Positions 8,493 to 17,641 of a stretch of DNA of 64,000 bases are shown in pieces (position 1 is the first letter of the stretch; the number at the start of each line of letters is the position of its first letter). Origin of the DNA: an uncultured Clostridia bacterium (lineage in GTDB: Bacteria; Bacillota; Clostridia; TANB77; CAG-508); contig CAOSLI010000004.1 of the NCBI GenBank assembly GCA_948524275.1, forward strand, positions 75,082 to 139,081. Reading direction: 5' to 3'. Both the position numbers and the translations under genes were made by a program. Under the pieces are notes generated by a model. The model ran no database searches. It worked only from the letters and a program-made list of their open reading frames with translations, and had not been told where the DNA came from.

Positions 8493-9392
8493 CTATTCTT
8501 CAGTCTTAAATTTTTTCACTATGCTATCGCTATTTATCCAGTCTTCTTTAACCTTTACCCATAGCTTAAGATTTACTTTCTGTGCAAGCATTTTTTCTAA
8601 ATCTTCTCTAGCATAGGTCCCAATTCTTTTAAGCATTGCACCTTGCTTCCCTATTATTATGCCCTTATGTGACTCTCTTAAACAAAAAATTGTTGCTTCT
8701 ATATCAAAAATTTTTACATTATTTCTAGTTTTTCTAGTTTTCATCTTAGTAGTTTCTACTAAAATACCATGTGGAACTTCATCTTGTAGTAGCTTAAGTG
8801 CCTTTTCTCTAATTGTTTCTTCTGCAAGCTGTCTTAATGTTTGGTCTGTATATTCCTCTATATCATAATATGCTGGACCAGTTTTTAAGTTTCTTTCTAT
8901 CTCGTTTGTAATTTCTTCAACATTTTTATTTTGTTTTACTGATACTGGAATTATTGCTGTAAAATCATATAAGTCTTTATATTTTTCAATAATCTGTGCC
9001 AATTTATTTCTATCTATTAAGTCAATTTTGTTAATTATTAATATTGTAGGCTTACTAGCTTTTTTTATCTTTTCTAAAGTCTCTTTATCTACTTCTTTTG
9101 CAGTAGCTTCAATTACATATACAACTATATCAACGTCTGGAATAGAACCTATTGCTGATTCTATCATGACTTTTCCAAGTTTAGATTTCGGTTTGTGTAG
9201 ACCTGGTGTATCAATAATTATAATTTGTGAATTTGGTCTATTTACAATTGCTCTTATAGCTTTTCTAGTAGTTTGAGGTTTATTTGCAACAGCTGAAACC
9301 TTTTCTTGTGTTAAGCTGTTTATAATACTTGATTTTCCTACATTTGTTTTTCCGATTACTGTTACAAAACCTGATTTAAATTCTTCTTCCAT
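8493..9392 (-). CDS. era: GTPase Era
   Basis: Era (299 aa) is an essential GTPase that binds the 3' end of 16S rRNA and assists 30S assembly. Visible motifs: G1 GKTNVGKSS (about 15), G3 DTPGLHK (about 60), G4 NKID (about 122), and a C-terminal KH domain with the GKQGAMLKRIG loop. Length is normal for the family. It follows the DUF3048 gene in the operon by 16 bases. Confidence 0.96.
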   Translation of the reverse strand: MEEEFKSGFVTVIGKTNVGKSSIINSLTQEKVSAVANKPQTTRKAIRAIVNRPNSQIIIIDTPGLHKPKSKLGKVMIESAIGSIPDVDIVVYVIEATAKEVDKETLEKIKKASKPTILIINKIDLIDRNKLAQIIEKYKDLYDFTAIIPVSVKQNKNVEEITNEIERNLKTGPAYYDIEEYTDQTLRQLAEETIREKALKLLQDEVPHGILVETTKMKTRKTRNNVKIFDIEATIFCLRESHKGIIIGKQGAMLKRIGTYAREDLEKMLAQKVNLKLWVKVKEDWINSDSIVKKFKTEE

Positions 9393-9408
9393 TTTGCTCC
9401 TTACATTT

Positions 9409-10191
9409 TTAGTTCATTGCTACTTTAGCATTAATAGGACATATTTGCACAAAAGTGTTTCCGTCATTTACAGATATTTCTTTACCATCTTCTGTACAGT
9501 ATTTTGTTTTACTACTTCTACTATTTTTAATACATTTAATTTTTACAGCCTTACCATTTGTAATATAATAACCATTTTTTGTTCCTGTTGTAGTCATAGT
9601 TTGTCTATCTTTATTTTCACCATCTTGTAGTGTACTATTCGCAATAAATTCAATTATTATATTTTTTGCTGTTACATCTTCTTTTGTATCCCATTCTGTT
9701 TGTTTAATTCCCTTTGAGTATCTTAAATATCTTTTTGTTTGTTCATTATATTCCCATTTTACATTATTTCCTGATGAATATGGTATAGATATATTATTAG
9801 CAATTTCACCATTTTGTAAGTTTATTTCATCAGTAGTATATTTTAATACACTCGCTACATTTGATGTTGTTCTGTATTTTTTCTCGTTAGCCATTTTTAA
9901 TATGTTTTTTGTAGATGTGACCGCATTATGTGGTGCCTTTTTATCTTTAACTCTCCAAAAATCTGTTGTGCTTTGAGTTATTCCATTTAAATTATTAACT
10001 CCGAGAGATTTTATATCAGATTCAGCCTGAGGACTCCAACCAAAGTGAACGTATATTGCGTCATTTTCTAACGCATAATCTAAGAAATAATGTCTTGAAC
10101 TTCTTACTGACCCAATCTTATCTAAATCTTGTCCTTTAAAAATAGCCATAAGTCTAGTTTCTCCGCCTTCAACTATTATCTCGTAAACCAT
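9409..10191 (-). CDS. DUF3048 (YerB-like) protein, C-terminal piece of a frameshifted gene
   Basis: This piece, starting VYEIIVEGGETRLMAIF, is the main body of a DUF3048/YerB-type extracytoplasmic protein. Reading one frame upstream gives INKAYMVYEI, which joins onto the end of the N-terminal piece (AVMIDNNKDAWPIG). The two belong to one gene interrupted by a single-base shift near 10205-10212. Characteristic parts are GSVRSSRHYFLDYALE and HFGWSPQAE. YerB-like proteins are membrane-anchored with unclear function. The listed start is not a true start unless translation restarts. Confidence 0.75.
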   Translation of the reverse strand: MVYEIIVEGGETRLMAIFKGQDLDKIGSVRSSRHYFLDYALENDAIYVHFGWSPQAESDIKSLGVNNLNGITQSTTDFWRVKDKKAPHNAVTSTKNILKMANEKKYRTTSNVASVLKYTTDEINLQNGEIANNISIPYSSGNNVKWEYNEQTKRYLRYSKGIKQTEWDTKEDVTAKNIIIEFIANSTLQDGENKDRQTMTTTGTKNGYYITNGKAVKIKCIKNSRSSKTKYCTEDGKEISVNDGNTFVQICPINAKVAMN

Positions 10192-10198
10192 ATATGCC

Positions 10199-10471
10199 TT
10201 ATTTATTCCGTCCTATTGGCCATGCATCTTTATTATTATCTATCATAACAGCTATTGGCCTATCATTTCCTTTATAGATTTTTACTTCATCTTTTGAGAT
10301 AACAATTGGCTCCTTATTTTCATCTACCTTGTCTGTTCCAAGAAATGTAGAGTTTCCCTCTTTATTGTACATATATGCAACTGCAATAGCTAGTCCAATT
10401 ATTGCTATTAAAATAATTATAATTAATAATATGTTTATCCATTTTTTAGACTTTTTCTTTTCTCTCTTCAT
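10199..10471 (-). CDS. DUF3048 (YerB-like) protein, N-terminal piece of a frameshifted gene
   Basis: Ninety residues: a basic start, one membrane segment (about 12-34) and the beginning of the DUF3048 domain ending in RPIAVMIDNNKDAWPIG. It then reads out of frame and stops. There is no lipobox cysteine, so anchoring is through the uncleaved transmembrane helix. Together with the C-terminal piece it would make a protein of about 350 residues. No slippery heptamer is visible at the junction, so I favour mutation or sequence error over programmed frameshifting. Confidence 0.75.
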   Translation of the reverse strand: MKREKKKSKKWINILLIIIILIAIIGLAIAVAYMYNKEGNSTFLGTDKVDENKEPIVISKDEVKIYKGNDRPIAVMIDNNKDAWPIGRNK

Positions 10472-10489
10472 TTAACTTTCCTTTTTATA

Positions 10490-11257
10490 TTACATTTTAA
10501 AAATTGTAAGCCCATAAACCATTAGTACAATTAGCACTCCCATGAATGCTCCATATAATACCTCTCCAAATGTCTTTTTGTTATATATCCTATTTCCTAT
10601 TATCATTATAGCTAGTGTTAGCGCTAAACAAAATATTATTAAGTTCTTAGAATATATCCATGTAACTGCTAAAATAGCAAACGCTAAAGCTGACTGACCA
10701 CTTGGTAAAAAGGTAGTCTTTTCACCTTCTGTCATTTCCTTTTTCTTAAATGCCCCCTTCATAGCTAAAATTGCTATAAGCGTAATTATTATTGCCACAA
10801 ATACTAAATGAGTTGGAGATGCTAGAACCTGATTAAATATACTATTTGCCATTTGTGTAAGTTCAGTTTCTCTAAAGAATAGAAAATATGCAACTATAAT
10901 AGCATTTATAGCTGTAAGTACAACCGCTCCAGCACCAACATCTTTTGCTATCTTTGCTTTTGGGTGATATACATCAACGTATAAATCAACTATTGTTTCT
11001 ATTGCAGTGTTAACGAATTCTGCAAATATTACAAAAAATACTGCAAATGTTAAGCACAAAAACTCTGCTGTTGTAAAATTATAAAATAAGCTAATTATCA
11101 TAACCAATGTGCCTAATATAAGTTCTTTTGTAATATTAGTTTGTGTTGTTGCACAATACACTATACCATTGGTTGCATTTTCACATGCTTGCATAAAATT
11201 TTTGTTATACAGTCTTGAGTCTTTTTCTTTCTTTTCATTATCCTTACCTTTATTCAT
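10490..11257 (-). CDS. dgkA: Diacylglycerol/undecaprenol kinase fused to a PAP2-like domain
   Basis: A 255-residue polytopic membrane protein. The first half is a DgkA-type kinase with the signature EFVNTAIETIVDLYVD (about 82-97) and transmembrane helices. In Gram-positive bacteria this enzyme phosphorylates undecaprenol. The second half has PAP2-phosphatase features: PSGQSA (about 187) and a final GNRIYNKKTFGEVLYGAFMG segment. The PAP2 motifs are degenerate, so phosphatase activity is uncertain. It lies downstream of ybeY, as in many Bacillota. Confidence 0.88.
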   Translation of the reverse strand: MNKGKDNEKKEKDSRLYNKNFMQACENATNGIVYCATTQTNITKELILGTLVMIISLFYNFTTAEFLCLTFAVFFVIFAEFVNTAIETIVDLYVDVYHPKAKIAKDVGAGAVVLTAINAIIVAYFLFFRETELTQMANSIFNQVLASPTHLVFVAIIITLIAILAMKGAFKKKEMTEGEKTTFLPSGQSALAFAILAVTWIYSKNLIIFCLALTLAIMIIGNRIYNKKTFGEVLYGAFMGVLIVLMVYGLTIFKM

Positions 11258-11324
11258 TTATATTACATTCCCCTTTTTGTATTTTTAAATGCTATTTTGT
11301 CCCTAATCTAATATATAGCAAAGC

Positions 11325-11804
11325 TTATTCATCTCTAGTAATATGTAATTTATTTAAGATCTCATCTTCTTTTGCTCTCATTATGTCCTTGTCCGATTCT
11401 ATCATATGATCATAACCCATTAAATGATAAAAGCTATGAACGCACATATATGATAGTTCTCTTTCAAAACTATGTCCATATTCTTTGGCTTGCTCTTCTA
11501 CTTTATTTATAGATATTACGATATCTCCCAAAACTTCGTCTTCTTTGTAATTTTGAGTCTTCATTTCCTCTATTTCATTTGGTTCAAACATTGGAAATGA
11601 CAATACGTCTGTTTCTTTGTCAATATTTCTAAACTGTCTGTTAAGCTCTCTTATTTTTTCAGAATTAGTTAAAGTTATACTTGCGTATAACTTTAAACTG
11701 TTCAATCCTTCATTTTTAAAACATTCATTTATTACTTTGTTTATGATATCGTCAAAGCTACTTTTGGAATCTATTCCATCATATATTATCTCAGCATGCT
11801 GCAT
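11325..11804 (-). CDS. ybeY: Endoribonuclease YbeY
   Basis: YbeY (159 aa) is a zinc-dependent endoribonuclease for 16S rRNA 3'-end maturation and ribosome quality control. The metal motif HSFYHLMGYDH is present near residue 127, with the ETDVLSFP segment upstream. The 5' end overlaps the upstream gene by 14 bases, implying translational coupling. Confidence 0.94.
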   Translation of the reverse strand: MQHAEIIYDGIDSKSSFDDIINKVINECFKNEGLNSLKLYASITLTNSEKIRELNRQFRNIDKETDVLSFPMFEPNEIEEMKTQNYKEDEVLGDIVISINKVEEQAKEYGHSFERELSYMCVHSFYHLMGYDHMIESDKDIMRAKEDEILNKLHITRDE

Positions 11805-13014
11805 CGTCTAATACTTCCTTTTTCATTTTCTTTATTTGACCTTTAGCTTTATAGCTATATGTTCTACATGAATCTTTAAGTCCCTTCATATCACCCAAGT
11901 TGACTAATCTATTTTTATAAAATTTCATTATTCTGTAATATTTATCCTCAAATTTGTTTAGATAACTCATGTCTTCTCTAATGTATAATATCTGTTTTCT
12001 TACGTCATATTCATGAAGTCCTATTTCTTCCTTTTTAGACTCTAATTCATTGCATTTAGATGCAAAAATATTATATTTTGCCTTGTCTTCATTGTTATTC
12101 CAGTATATCTTAACTTGTAATAACTTTTGGCTGTATTGTTCCATCATCCTAAGTAATAATTGATATGCATTTTCTCTTTTTCTTGATATTTTTGTATCTA
12201 CAATTAGGTTTCTAGTGTCTTTTAATAATTTTATATAGCATTTCTCAGCTACTATTAGAGGTAAACTGTGTACAAATAATTTTCTACTTATTCCAAGTAA
12301 TATCATTCTTTTGTCAAGAATATCAACTTGATCTAATTTACCTACTTCATATGTTTCAAATAAGCTACATTCTTTTATTAACTCTTCATCTTCTATATTT
12401 TTTAAAGATACTATATTTTGAGTATACTCTTCTAGTGCATCAAATATCTTACTATACATCTCTTCTTTTTGTGCTGGAAGGACTTTCTTTTCTGGTAGTT
12501 TAATTGAGTAATGTTTAAGTAATCCTTTATATGATTGATCCATTTTGTAGATATATAAATTGTTAAAATCCTCACTTATCTTCTTGTTTTCATTTTTTAA
12601 TAAAGTGTAATCAAGATTTAACAAGTATTGAGCTTTTTTATATTTATATTCAGTTTCATCATTCTCTTTTAAATGAATTATATTATAATATCTTGATAAT
12701 GCATCCTTTTCAAAATCTGATGCATTATCTTGTCTTACCTTTTTATATACAGTCTCTATAACTAATCCATCAACAGCCTCTAAATATAAAGAGTATGATT
12801 CTTCAAATTTTGATTCTAACACTTCTTTTTTGTTATCTTTTGCATTAATCATATTCTTGTAATTCTTAACTACTGATGCTCTTTTTATGCTAATAAGCAT
12901 ATTGTTAATTCCTACTTTTGTTGGAGTTAATAATTTGCTAAATGTATTCCCTATCTTTGTAAAAAACGTTCTTTTTGTATCATAAATTCTAATACTTTTT
13001 TCTTCTGCCACCAT
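11791..13014 (-). CDS. Unknown 407-aa helical protein in the slot usually held by phoH
   Basis: I do not recognise this protein. It is Lys/Glu-rich and appears mostly alpha-helical with coiled-coil-like stretches, without signal peptide or membrane helix. I chose ATG 13014 (MVAEEKSIRIYD) because AAAGGATGG lies 5 bases upstream; an ATG at 13056 would overlap yqfD and lacks such a site. The neighbours are yqfD and ybeY. In many Bacillota this position holds phoH and sometimes an HD-domain phosphodiesterase, but no P-loop or HD motif is visible here. Confidence 0.7.
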   Translation of the reverse strand: MVAEEKSIRIYDTKRTFFTKIGNTFSKLLTPTKVGINNMLISIKRASVVKNYKNMINAKDNKKEVLESKFEESYSLYLEAVDGLVIETVYKKVRQDNASDFEKDALSRYYNIIHLKENDETEYKYKKAQYLLNLDYTLLKNENKKISEDFNNLYIYKMDQSYKGLLKHYSIKLPEKKVLPAQKEEMYSKIFDALEEYTQNIVSLKNIEDEELIKECSLFETYEVGKLDQVDILDKRMILLGISRKLFVHSLPLIVAEKCYIKLLKDTRNLIVDTKISRKRENAYQLLLRMMEQYSQKLLQVKIYWNNNEDKAKYNIFASKCNELESKKEEIGLHEYDVRKQILYIREDMSYLNKFEDKYYRIMKFYKNRLVNLGDMKGLKDSCRTYSYKAKGQIKKMKKEVLDDAAC

Positions 13015-13027
13015 AAATACCATCCTT

Positions 13028-14206
13028 TCAAAATATGATTTTTTCTTTGGTGCCAATGCTTTCTATTACGGTATAAGTTACCTTCACCTCATAATAGCTA
13101 TCATATTCTATCGTTTCTATATTTTTATCAATTATATCTCCCTCAATTAGTGTATCTAATTTTTCTTCTGCTTTAAGTTTCCCTAAGTTTTCAGCTTCTT
13201 CCTTGCTGTGATTTACCTCAGTTTCCTCTATTTCATAGTTGGTATACTTTATAAGCTCTACGGGTATATAAAAATTGGAGAATAATTTAATATTTTTATT
13301 TGAGTATATTGTATCATAATTTTTAAATTTTGAAAGCCTTTTATAAAAATTTATCTTAAAATTTTTTATTTTTATTGCGTATTTTTTATTTATGTTACCC
13401 GTTCTTTCCTTTTTTCGTTCTATTTTGTCAATTTTTTCAGTTTGAGAATAGATTACTTTCCCTTTTACGACTCCATTACTATTTACATAATATTTTCCTG
13501 TGTACTTTCCTTCCATCCAACCAGCTATAAGTAGGTCTCCTTTTTTTACTTGCATTCCCTTTTCTGCTATTATAGTGCCATTTTGTGCGTTTATACTATA
13601 AATCTCAGCATCTTTGCTTGCTACAATATTACTAAAACTGCTTTCATCCACTATCTCAGGTTTTTCCCTTGCCTCAACAATTTTTACTATTGCATTTGTT
13701 CCCTTAATTTCAATTCCAACCCATGCTAAATCATCTCTATCAATCCTGATTTTATTAACTATATCTTCTAATTTTAATTTGCTTTTTCTTGTACCAACCT
13801 TTAGTCCTTGATTGTTTACAATTTCTAATATTTCTTCAGATTTTATTTTATCATTTCCTGTGATTTCAATATTCCATATAAATCTTGAGCATGCAAATAT
13901 TACCGCTATTATGCATATTAGTAAAATAAAGAATTCCTTCCTTTTTCTATATCTTTTTGCTAAAAATGGTATTCCCCTTTTCTTTTCTATCTTTATTCTA
14001 CAACCATTTTGTTTCGCTATTTTCAAAAGTTCTTTGTACTTATCTATTCCTACCTTGGCATTTAATATTGTTGATGTTTTTCTGTCCAGTCCCCATAAAA
14101 ATATGCCATTTTTCATACAAATATTAATAAATCGTTCTATGTAGTAACCTTCAATTTGTATTGTTATATAACCAAATATATAGTTTAATAAAATTTTTAT
14201 ATGCAT
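13028..14206 (-). CDS. yqfD: Sporulation protein YqfD
   Basis: YqfD (392 aa) is a membrane protein made in the sporulating mother cell; its role is not fully defined. Family features: KNGIFLWGLDRK near the start, a transmembrane helix around 95-115, then a POTRA-like segment (FIWNIEITGNDKIKSEEIL) and AWVGIEIKGTNAIVKIVEA. It directly follows yqfC with a 3-base gap, the conserved pairing in spore formers. Confidence 0.9.
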   Translation of the reverse strand: MHIKILLNYIFGYITIQIEGYYIERFINICMKNGIFLWGLDRKTSTILNAKVGIDKYKELLKIAKQNGCRIKIEKKRGIPFLAKRYRKRKEFFILLICIIAVIFACSRFIWNIEITGNDKIKSEEILEIVNNQGLKVGTRKSKLKLEDIVNKIRIDRDDLAWVGIEIKGTNAIVKIVEAREKPEIVDESSFSNIVASKDAEIYSINAQNGTIIAEKGMQVKKGDLLIAGWMEGKYTGKYYVNSNGVVKGKVIYSQTEKIDKIERKKERTGNINKKYAIKIKNFKINFYKRLSKFKNYDTIYSNKNIKLFSNFYIPVELIKYTNYEIEETEVNHSKEEAENLGKLKAEEKLDTLIEGDIIDKNIETIEYDSYYEVKVTYTVIESIGTKEKIIF

Positions 14207-14209
14207 TAT

Positions 14210-14473
14210 TTATACCTCATTTTTCTCATAGTCAATGCTTTCAATTAGTCCTGTTATTATTAAATCATCTTTAGTCATTTCGTTCATTGTCAAATTAAAC
14301 CCATTTATGTTTATTAATCCGCTAGACATTTTTATCCTGATAAAAAAGTCTTGATATTCTAAAATACATTTATAATTTTCAATTAGCATTTTATTAAATC
14401 CCAATATTGTCACCTTTGGGATTTCAGAGCTTATTTCCTCTGGTATGTCAAATAATTTATCAAACTTTCCCAT
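14210..14473 (-). CDS. yqfC: Sporulation protein YqfC (YabP/YqfC family)
   Basis: An 87-residue protein of the YabP/YqfC fold, beginning MGKFDKLFDIPEEISSEIPK. I chose ATG 14473 because AGAGGTAGAG precedes it; the longer ATG at 14512 overlaps pdaA. Family hallmarks include PKVTILGFNKMLIENYK and the LTMNEMTKDDLIITG region. It is expressed with yqfD during sporulation in related bacteria. Confidence 0.9.
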   Translation of the reverse strand: MGKFDKLFDIPEEISSEIPKVTILGFNKMLIENYKCILEYQDFFIRIKMSSGLININGFNLTMNEMTKDDLIITGLIESIDYEKNEV

Positions 14474-14477
14474 TTCT

Positions 14478-15326
14478 CTACCTCTCAAAGTCATCGATTG
14501 ATTTAAATTCATATCCTGCTTCTCTTGTTTGCTTTATAATATAGTCTAAAATATTTGCATTGTCCTTTGATGTTGCATGTAGAAGCATTATTTCGCCATT
14601 ATGAAGATTATCTAAAATTTTCTTTTTTCCATAGTCTTCTCTTCCTTGTTTGCTTTCTTCCCAATCATCATATGCAAATGACCACATGATAGTTTTGTAT
14701 CCAAGTGAGTTTGTATATGCTACAGTTTTCTCACTATATTCGCCTTTTGGTGGTCTTATATATTTCATCTCATAACCAAATTTGTCAAATACTAGCTTAT
14801 GCAAACTCATAACATCTTCTTTTATCACATCTTCTGTGCATTCTGGCATTGTTTTGTGTTTAAAAGTATGATTTCCAATTATGTGTCCTTCATCAATCAT
14901 TCTTTTTACAATATCTTCACTAGTATTTACGAAATGCCCAGTAACAAAAAATACCGCATTTACTTCATTTTCTTTTAGAACATCCAATATTTGATTAGTA
15001 TATCCACCCTCATATCCAACATCAAATGTTAAGTATATATATGGTTTGTCGATATTTCCCATAGCATATCCATCAAATTCGTCTATAATTTTTTTATTTA
15101 CTGCACCCAAATCAGGCTGAGAATGATTATCATTTCTCTTTATTCCCCAACCAATCTTTTTTGTGCTAAGCACCGAACTGCTATTAGCAATGATAGTTTG
15201 ACAATTTGAGCCTATACTTGCTGCTAAAATTATTATTATGATAAATATTAAAAATGCTGTCACAACCACCATATTTATGACTTTGTTCATACACCATCTT
15301 CTTAAGCAATCAAAATTAAAACGCAT
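14478..15326 (-). CDS. Polysaccharide deacetylase, PdaA-like (delta-lactam biosynthetic)
   Basis: A 282-residue NodB-homology deacetylase with an N-terminal membrane anchor (about 17-37). Motifs: YLTFDVGYEGGYT (motif 1, Asp nucleophile/metal), GNHTFKHKTM (motif 2 histidines), RPPKGEYS (motif 3) and the final LLHATSKDN. The pattern matches PdaA, which deacetylates muramic acid on the way to muramic delta-lactam in spore cortex. It has a strong AGGAGG site and heads the operon containing yqfC and yqfD, which supports a sporulation role. Confidence 0.85.
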   Translation of the reverse strand: MRFNFDCLRRWCMNKVINMVVVTAFLIFIIIIILAASIGSNCQTIIANSSSVLSTKKIGWGIKRNDNHSQPDLGAVNKKIIDEFDGYAMGNIDKPYIYLTFDVGYEGGYTNQILDVLKENEVNAVFFVTGHFVNTSEDIVKRMIDEGHIIGNHTFKHKTMPECTEDVIKEDVMSLHKLVFDKFGYEMKYIRPPKGEYSEKTVAYTNSLGYKTIMWSFAYDDWEESKQGREDYGKKKILDNLHNGEIMLLHATSKDNANILDYIIKQTREAGYEFKSIDDFER

Positions 15327-15415
15327 ACCTTCCTCCTAACACGAATTTATTTAAGATTATTTTTCTTTTCTTAATTATATTAGATGTATAAAAAAGATAT
15401 GCTCTTAATAACGCA

Positions 15416-15453
15416 AAAAAACTGTTAATGTTATCTCTAACATAAACAGTTTT
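15416..15453 (-). terminator. Terminator of the pilin/SUMF1 gene
   Basis: Arms AAACTGTT..ATGTTA and TAACAT..AACAGTTT form a long hairpin, followed on the minus strand by a T-run (the A-run before 15421). Confidence 0.8.
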
Positions 15454-15459
15454 TAGTTT

Positions 15460-16818
15460 TTATTTTACAAATAATGTAATTCTAAATCCTATATCTGTAT
15501 TTGCATTATCTGAAATTTCCTTTCTTGATATTGCAGTATTAGAATTAGAAATTGCTCCTCCTCTAACAGTAGATAAGTTTTCTTTAGATGTATTTTCTAA
15601 TGTCCATTCATATACATTTCCATCTAAATCATAAATATTATTTATCTTATCAGATGATGTTCCTGATATATTTATAGCATTTCCATGATTTCCTATGTTT
15701 GAATTACTTAAGTAGTTACTGTTTCCTGAACTTTCAATAAATTTTAAAGTAGTATCCCAAGCATATCCACTACAAAGTCTTGACACCACATATTCATTTC
15801 TTGCAAAATTATTTGCTAAACTAACAGCATCTTCTTTGCTAACAAAATTGTATATTGATTTGTTTTTTTGAATAGATACAGTTCCTAATGGTGATGTACT
15901 ATTTCTCGCAACATCTGATGTAGCTTCATATCTTCCTATGTAAAATCCTCCATATTCTAATACTGATTTTTTTTCTTGCTCATTTAACTTCTCATAAAAG
16001 TAATATGTAGAGTCTGCTCCATTATATATCTTTTGGCTTTGTGTTAATTCATCCATTCCACCTTTTGATTGTAAGCCAAAGCTATCTCTATCAAATGTTA
16101 TATTTATCTCTCTTCTATCTTTATCATAAAAGCTCTTAGTAGGTATCCAAACAAACTCATTTCCTTGCTTATCTTTTATTACCAATCCACCAGAAATTAT
16201 TTGTTCATCTTCTTTACTTGATACCATGTATCCTACTGGTACAATTGCCTTTGATCCATATTTATCAGTATACACTTTATTTATATCTTTAACTTCTTCT
16301 CCTGGAATGATTCCTTCACTCTGACCCGAAAATTGTTCTTGCAATCTATGATATACTATGCCTTTATATTCTATTCCCCTTACATAGTATATTGTTTTGC
16401 TTCTCTCATTTATAATGTACACATCTTGTGAGTTATCTGCAATATTTATATTTCTTGCTCCATAATTTAGTTTATTTATCTTTACTTTAAGCTTTTCATT
16501 TAATTGTTTCAAATTAATAACATAATACTTATCGTTGTCATTTTCATTTTTTACTTTTATTGTACCTTGCATATCTTCTAGCATGCTAAGTGATCCATCA
16601 TATTCTGGTCCAATACTTGATAAATCACTATTATCTCTATATACGATATCAATACTTTCTCTTAATACATCAATATCATCTTTAAATGATGTATATTTCT
16701 TAACTGTACCTATATTGGTAAAGTTTACAACAATCGGTGTGCTTATCATTAGTAAAATAACAATTGTGATTACTAATGTGGCTAATGTTATACCTTTTTC
16801 ACTCTTTAACTTTTGCAT
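15460..16818 (-). CDS. Pilin-like N-terminus fused to a formylglycine-enzyme (SUMF1)-like domain
   Basis: A 452-residue protein. It begins with a type IV prepilin-like segment, MQKLKSEKGITLATLVITI, with a likely cleavage after the Gly and a hydrophobic helix (about 10-30). The usual Glu at mature position 5 is replaced by Thr. The C-terminal 230 residues have SUMF1/formylglycine-generating-enzyme features: FVWIPTKSF, GRYEAT, SRLCSGYAWDTTLKFI, DLDGNVYEWTLE, VRGGA and a final GFRITLF. The catalytic cysteines of true sulfatase-activating enzymes are not evident, so this is probably a carbohydrate-binding or structural C-type-lectin-like domain shown at the surface. Confidence 0.75.
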   Translation of the reverse strand: MQKLKSEKGITLATLVITIVILLMISTPIVVNFTNIGTVKKYTSFKDDIDVLRESIDIVYRDNSDLSSIGPEYDGSLSMLEDMQGTIKVKNENDNDKYYVINLKQLNEKLKVKINKLNYGARNINIADNSQDVYIINERSKTIYYVRGIEYKGIVYHRLQEQFSGQSEGIIPGEEVKDINKVYTDKYGSKAIVPVGYMVSSKEDEQIISGGLVIKDKQGNEFVWIPTKSFYDKDRREINITFDRDSFGLQSKGGMDELTQSQKIYNGADSTYYFYEKLNEQEKKSVLEYGGFYIGRYEATSDVARNSTSPLGTVSIQKNKSIYNFVSKEDAVSLANNFARNEYVVSRLCSGYAWDTTLKFIESSGNSNYLSNSNIGNHGNAINISGTSSDKINNIYDLDGNVYEWTLENTSKENLSTVRGGAISNSNTAISRKEISDNANTDIGFRITLFVK

Positions 16819-16933
16819 ATTAATTCCTCGCTTTTCTATACATTTATAGAAATTAAATTTTTGATTTTCATATGTGCCAAATTAATTTTATTACATAAAA
16901 ACTATTTTTGCAATAATATATTTGTATTTTAAT

Positions 16934-16971
16934 GTAAAACAGAGTAGCAATTATTCCAAATTACTACTCTG
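16934..16971 (-). terminator. Terminator of the 93-aa gene
   Basis: Arms CAGAGTAG (16940-16947) and CTACTCTG (16964-16971) with additional AATT pairing form a hairpin, followed on the minus strand by TTTTAC. Confidence 0.75.
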
Positions 16972-16988
16972 CCTTATATTTCTTACAT

Positions 16989-17270
16989 TCATCTATCTCT
17001 ACTATCTTCTATATTCTGAATATTTACTCTATCTTTTCTGGCTTCAACTTTTATATTATTTAATCCATTAACTGTTCTTAAATCGTCTTTAGGCTTATTA
17101 TCTTCATGATGCAAACTAGCAACAAGACTTGTATGAGTCTTTTCTTGCTTTTCTTGTATTTGCATAGCCATAGCTAATTCACCCTCAAATTTATATTCTT
17201 GAGCTTCTTCTACATCTTCAGTTGATAATGTTTTCCAGAATCTCTTTATACTATCTTGGAATCTTCCCAT
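16989..17270 (-). CDS. Hypothetical protein, 93 aa
   Basis: I do not recognise this protein. The first half is helical (MGRFQDSIKRFWKTLS, then an Ala/Glu/Gln-rich stretch) and the second half is hydrophilic and likely disordered. No membrane segment. It is a well-formed single-gene unit: a consensus-like promoter at 17318-17346, an AAAGGAG ribosome binding site and a terminator at 16934-16971. Confidence 0.65.
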   Translation of the reverse strand: MGRFQDSIKRFWKTLSTEDVEEAQEYKFEGELAMAMQIQEKQEKTHTSLVASLHHEDNKPKDDLRTVNGLNNIKVEARKDRVNIQNIEDSRDR

Positions 17271-17317
17271 TACTATTTTTTATCTCCTTTTGAATAATTT
17301 AAAATACTATAGATTTA

Positions 17318-17346
17318 ATTATAACATATATTTTTGTATTTTGCAA
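17318..17346 (-). promoter_or_regulatory. Promoter of the 93-aa gene
   Basis: -35 TTGCAA (17341-17346) and -10 TATAAT (17318-17323) with a 17-base spacer on the minus strand. Confidence 0.75.
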
Positions 17347-17487
17347 GTATTTTGGCATATTTTGATATAAGTTTCTATAAAATTGATTAATATAATCTAA
17401 TTAATTTAATAATTTTTTTATAATTACTTGACAAACTGCTATAGTTCGTATTATAATTCATAATGTTCATACCAGTTATATATTTAT

Positions 17488-17575
17488 GCAGATGTGGCGG
17501 AACTGGTAGACGCACAGGACTTAAAATCCTGCGGACGAATAATCCGTGCCGGTTCGATTCCGGCCATCTGCACCA
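17488..17575 (+). tRNA. tRNA-Leu (anticodon TAA), CCA encoded
   Basis: The acceptor stem GCAGATG (17488-17494) pairs with CATCTGC (17565-17571), followed by the discriminator A and an encoded CCA. The anticodon loop CTTAAAA carries TAA. The long variable arm (CGGACGAATAATCCG) is typical of tRNA-Leu, and the T-arm GGTTCGATTCC is intact. Confidence 0.97.
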
Positions 17576-17641
17576 AATTTTATAATTTTTTAAGATATTG
17601 TAGATTATCATACAATATCTTAATTTATTTCAAAGTGTTGT

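Noticed and set aside
10190..10215. Programmed ribosomal frameshift in the DUF3048 gene
   Set aside because: No slippery heptamer or downstream structure is visible.
17387..17611. A 74-codon minus-strand frame containing RWPESNRHG
   Set aside because: It is the complement of the tRNA-Leu gene, a well-known spurious translation.
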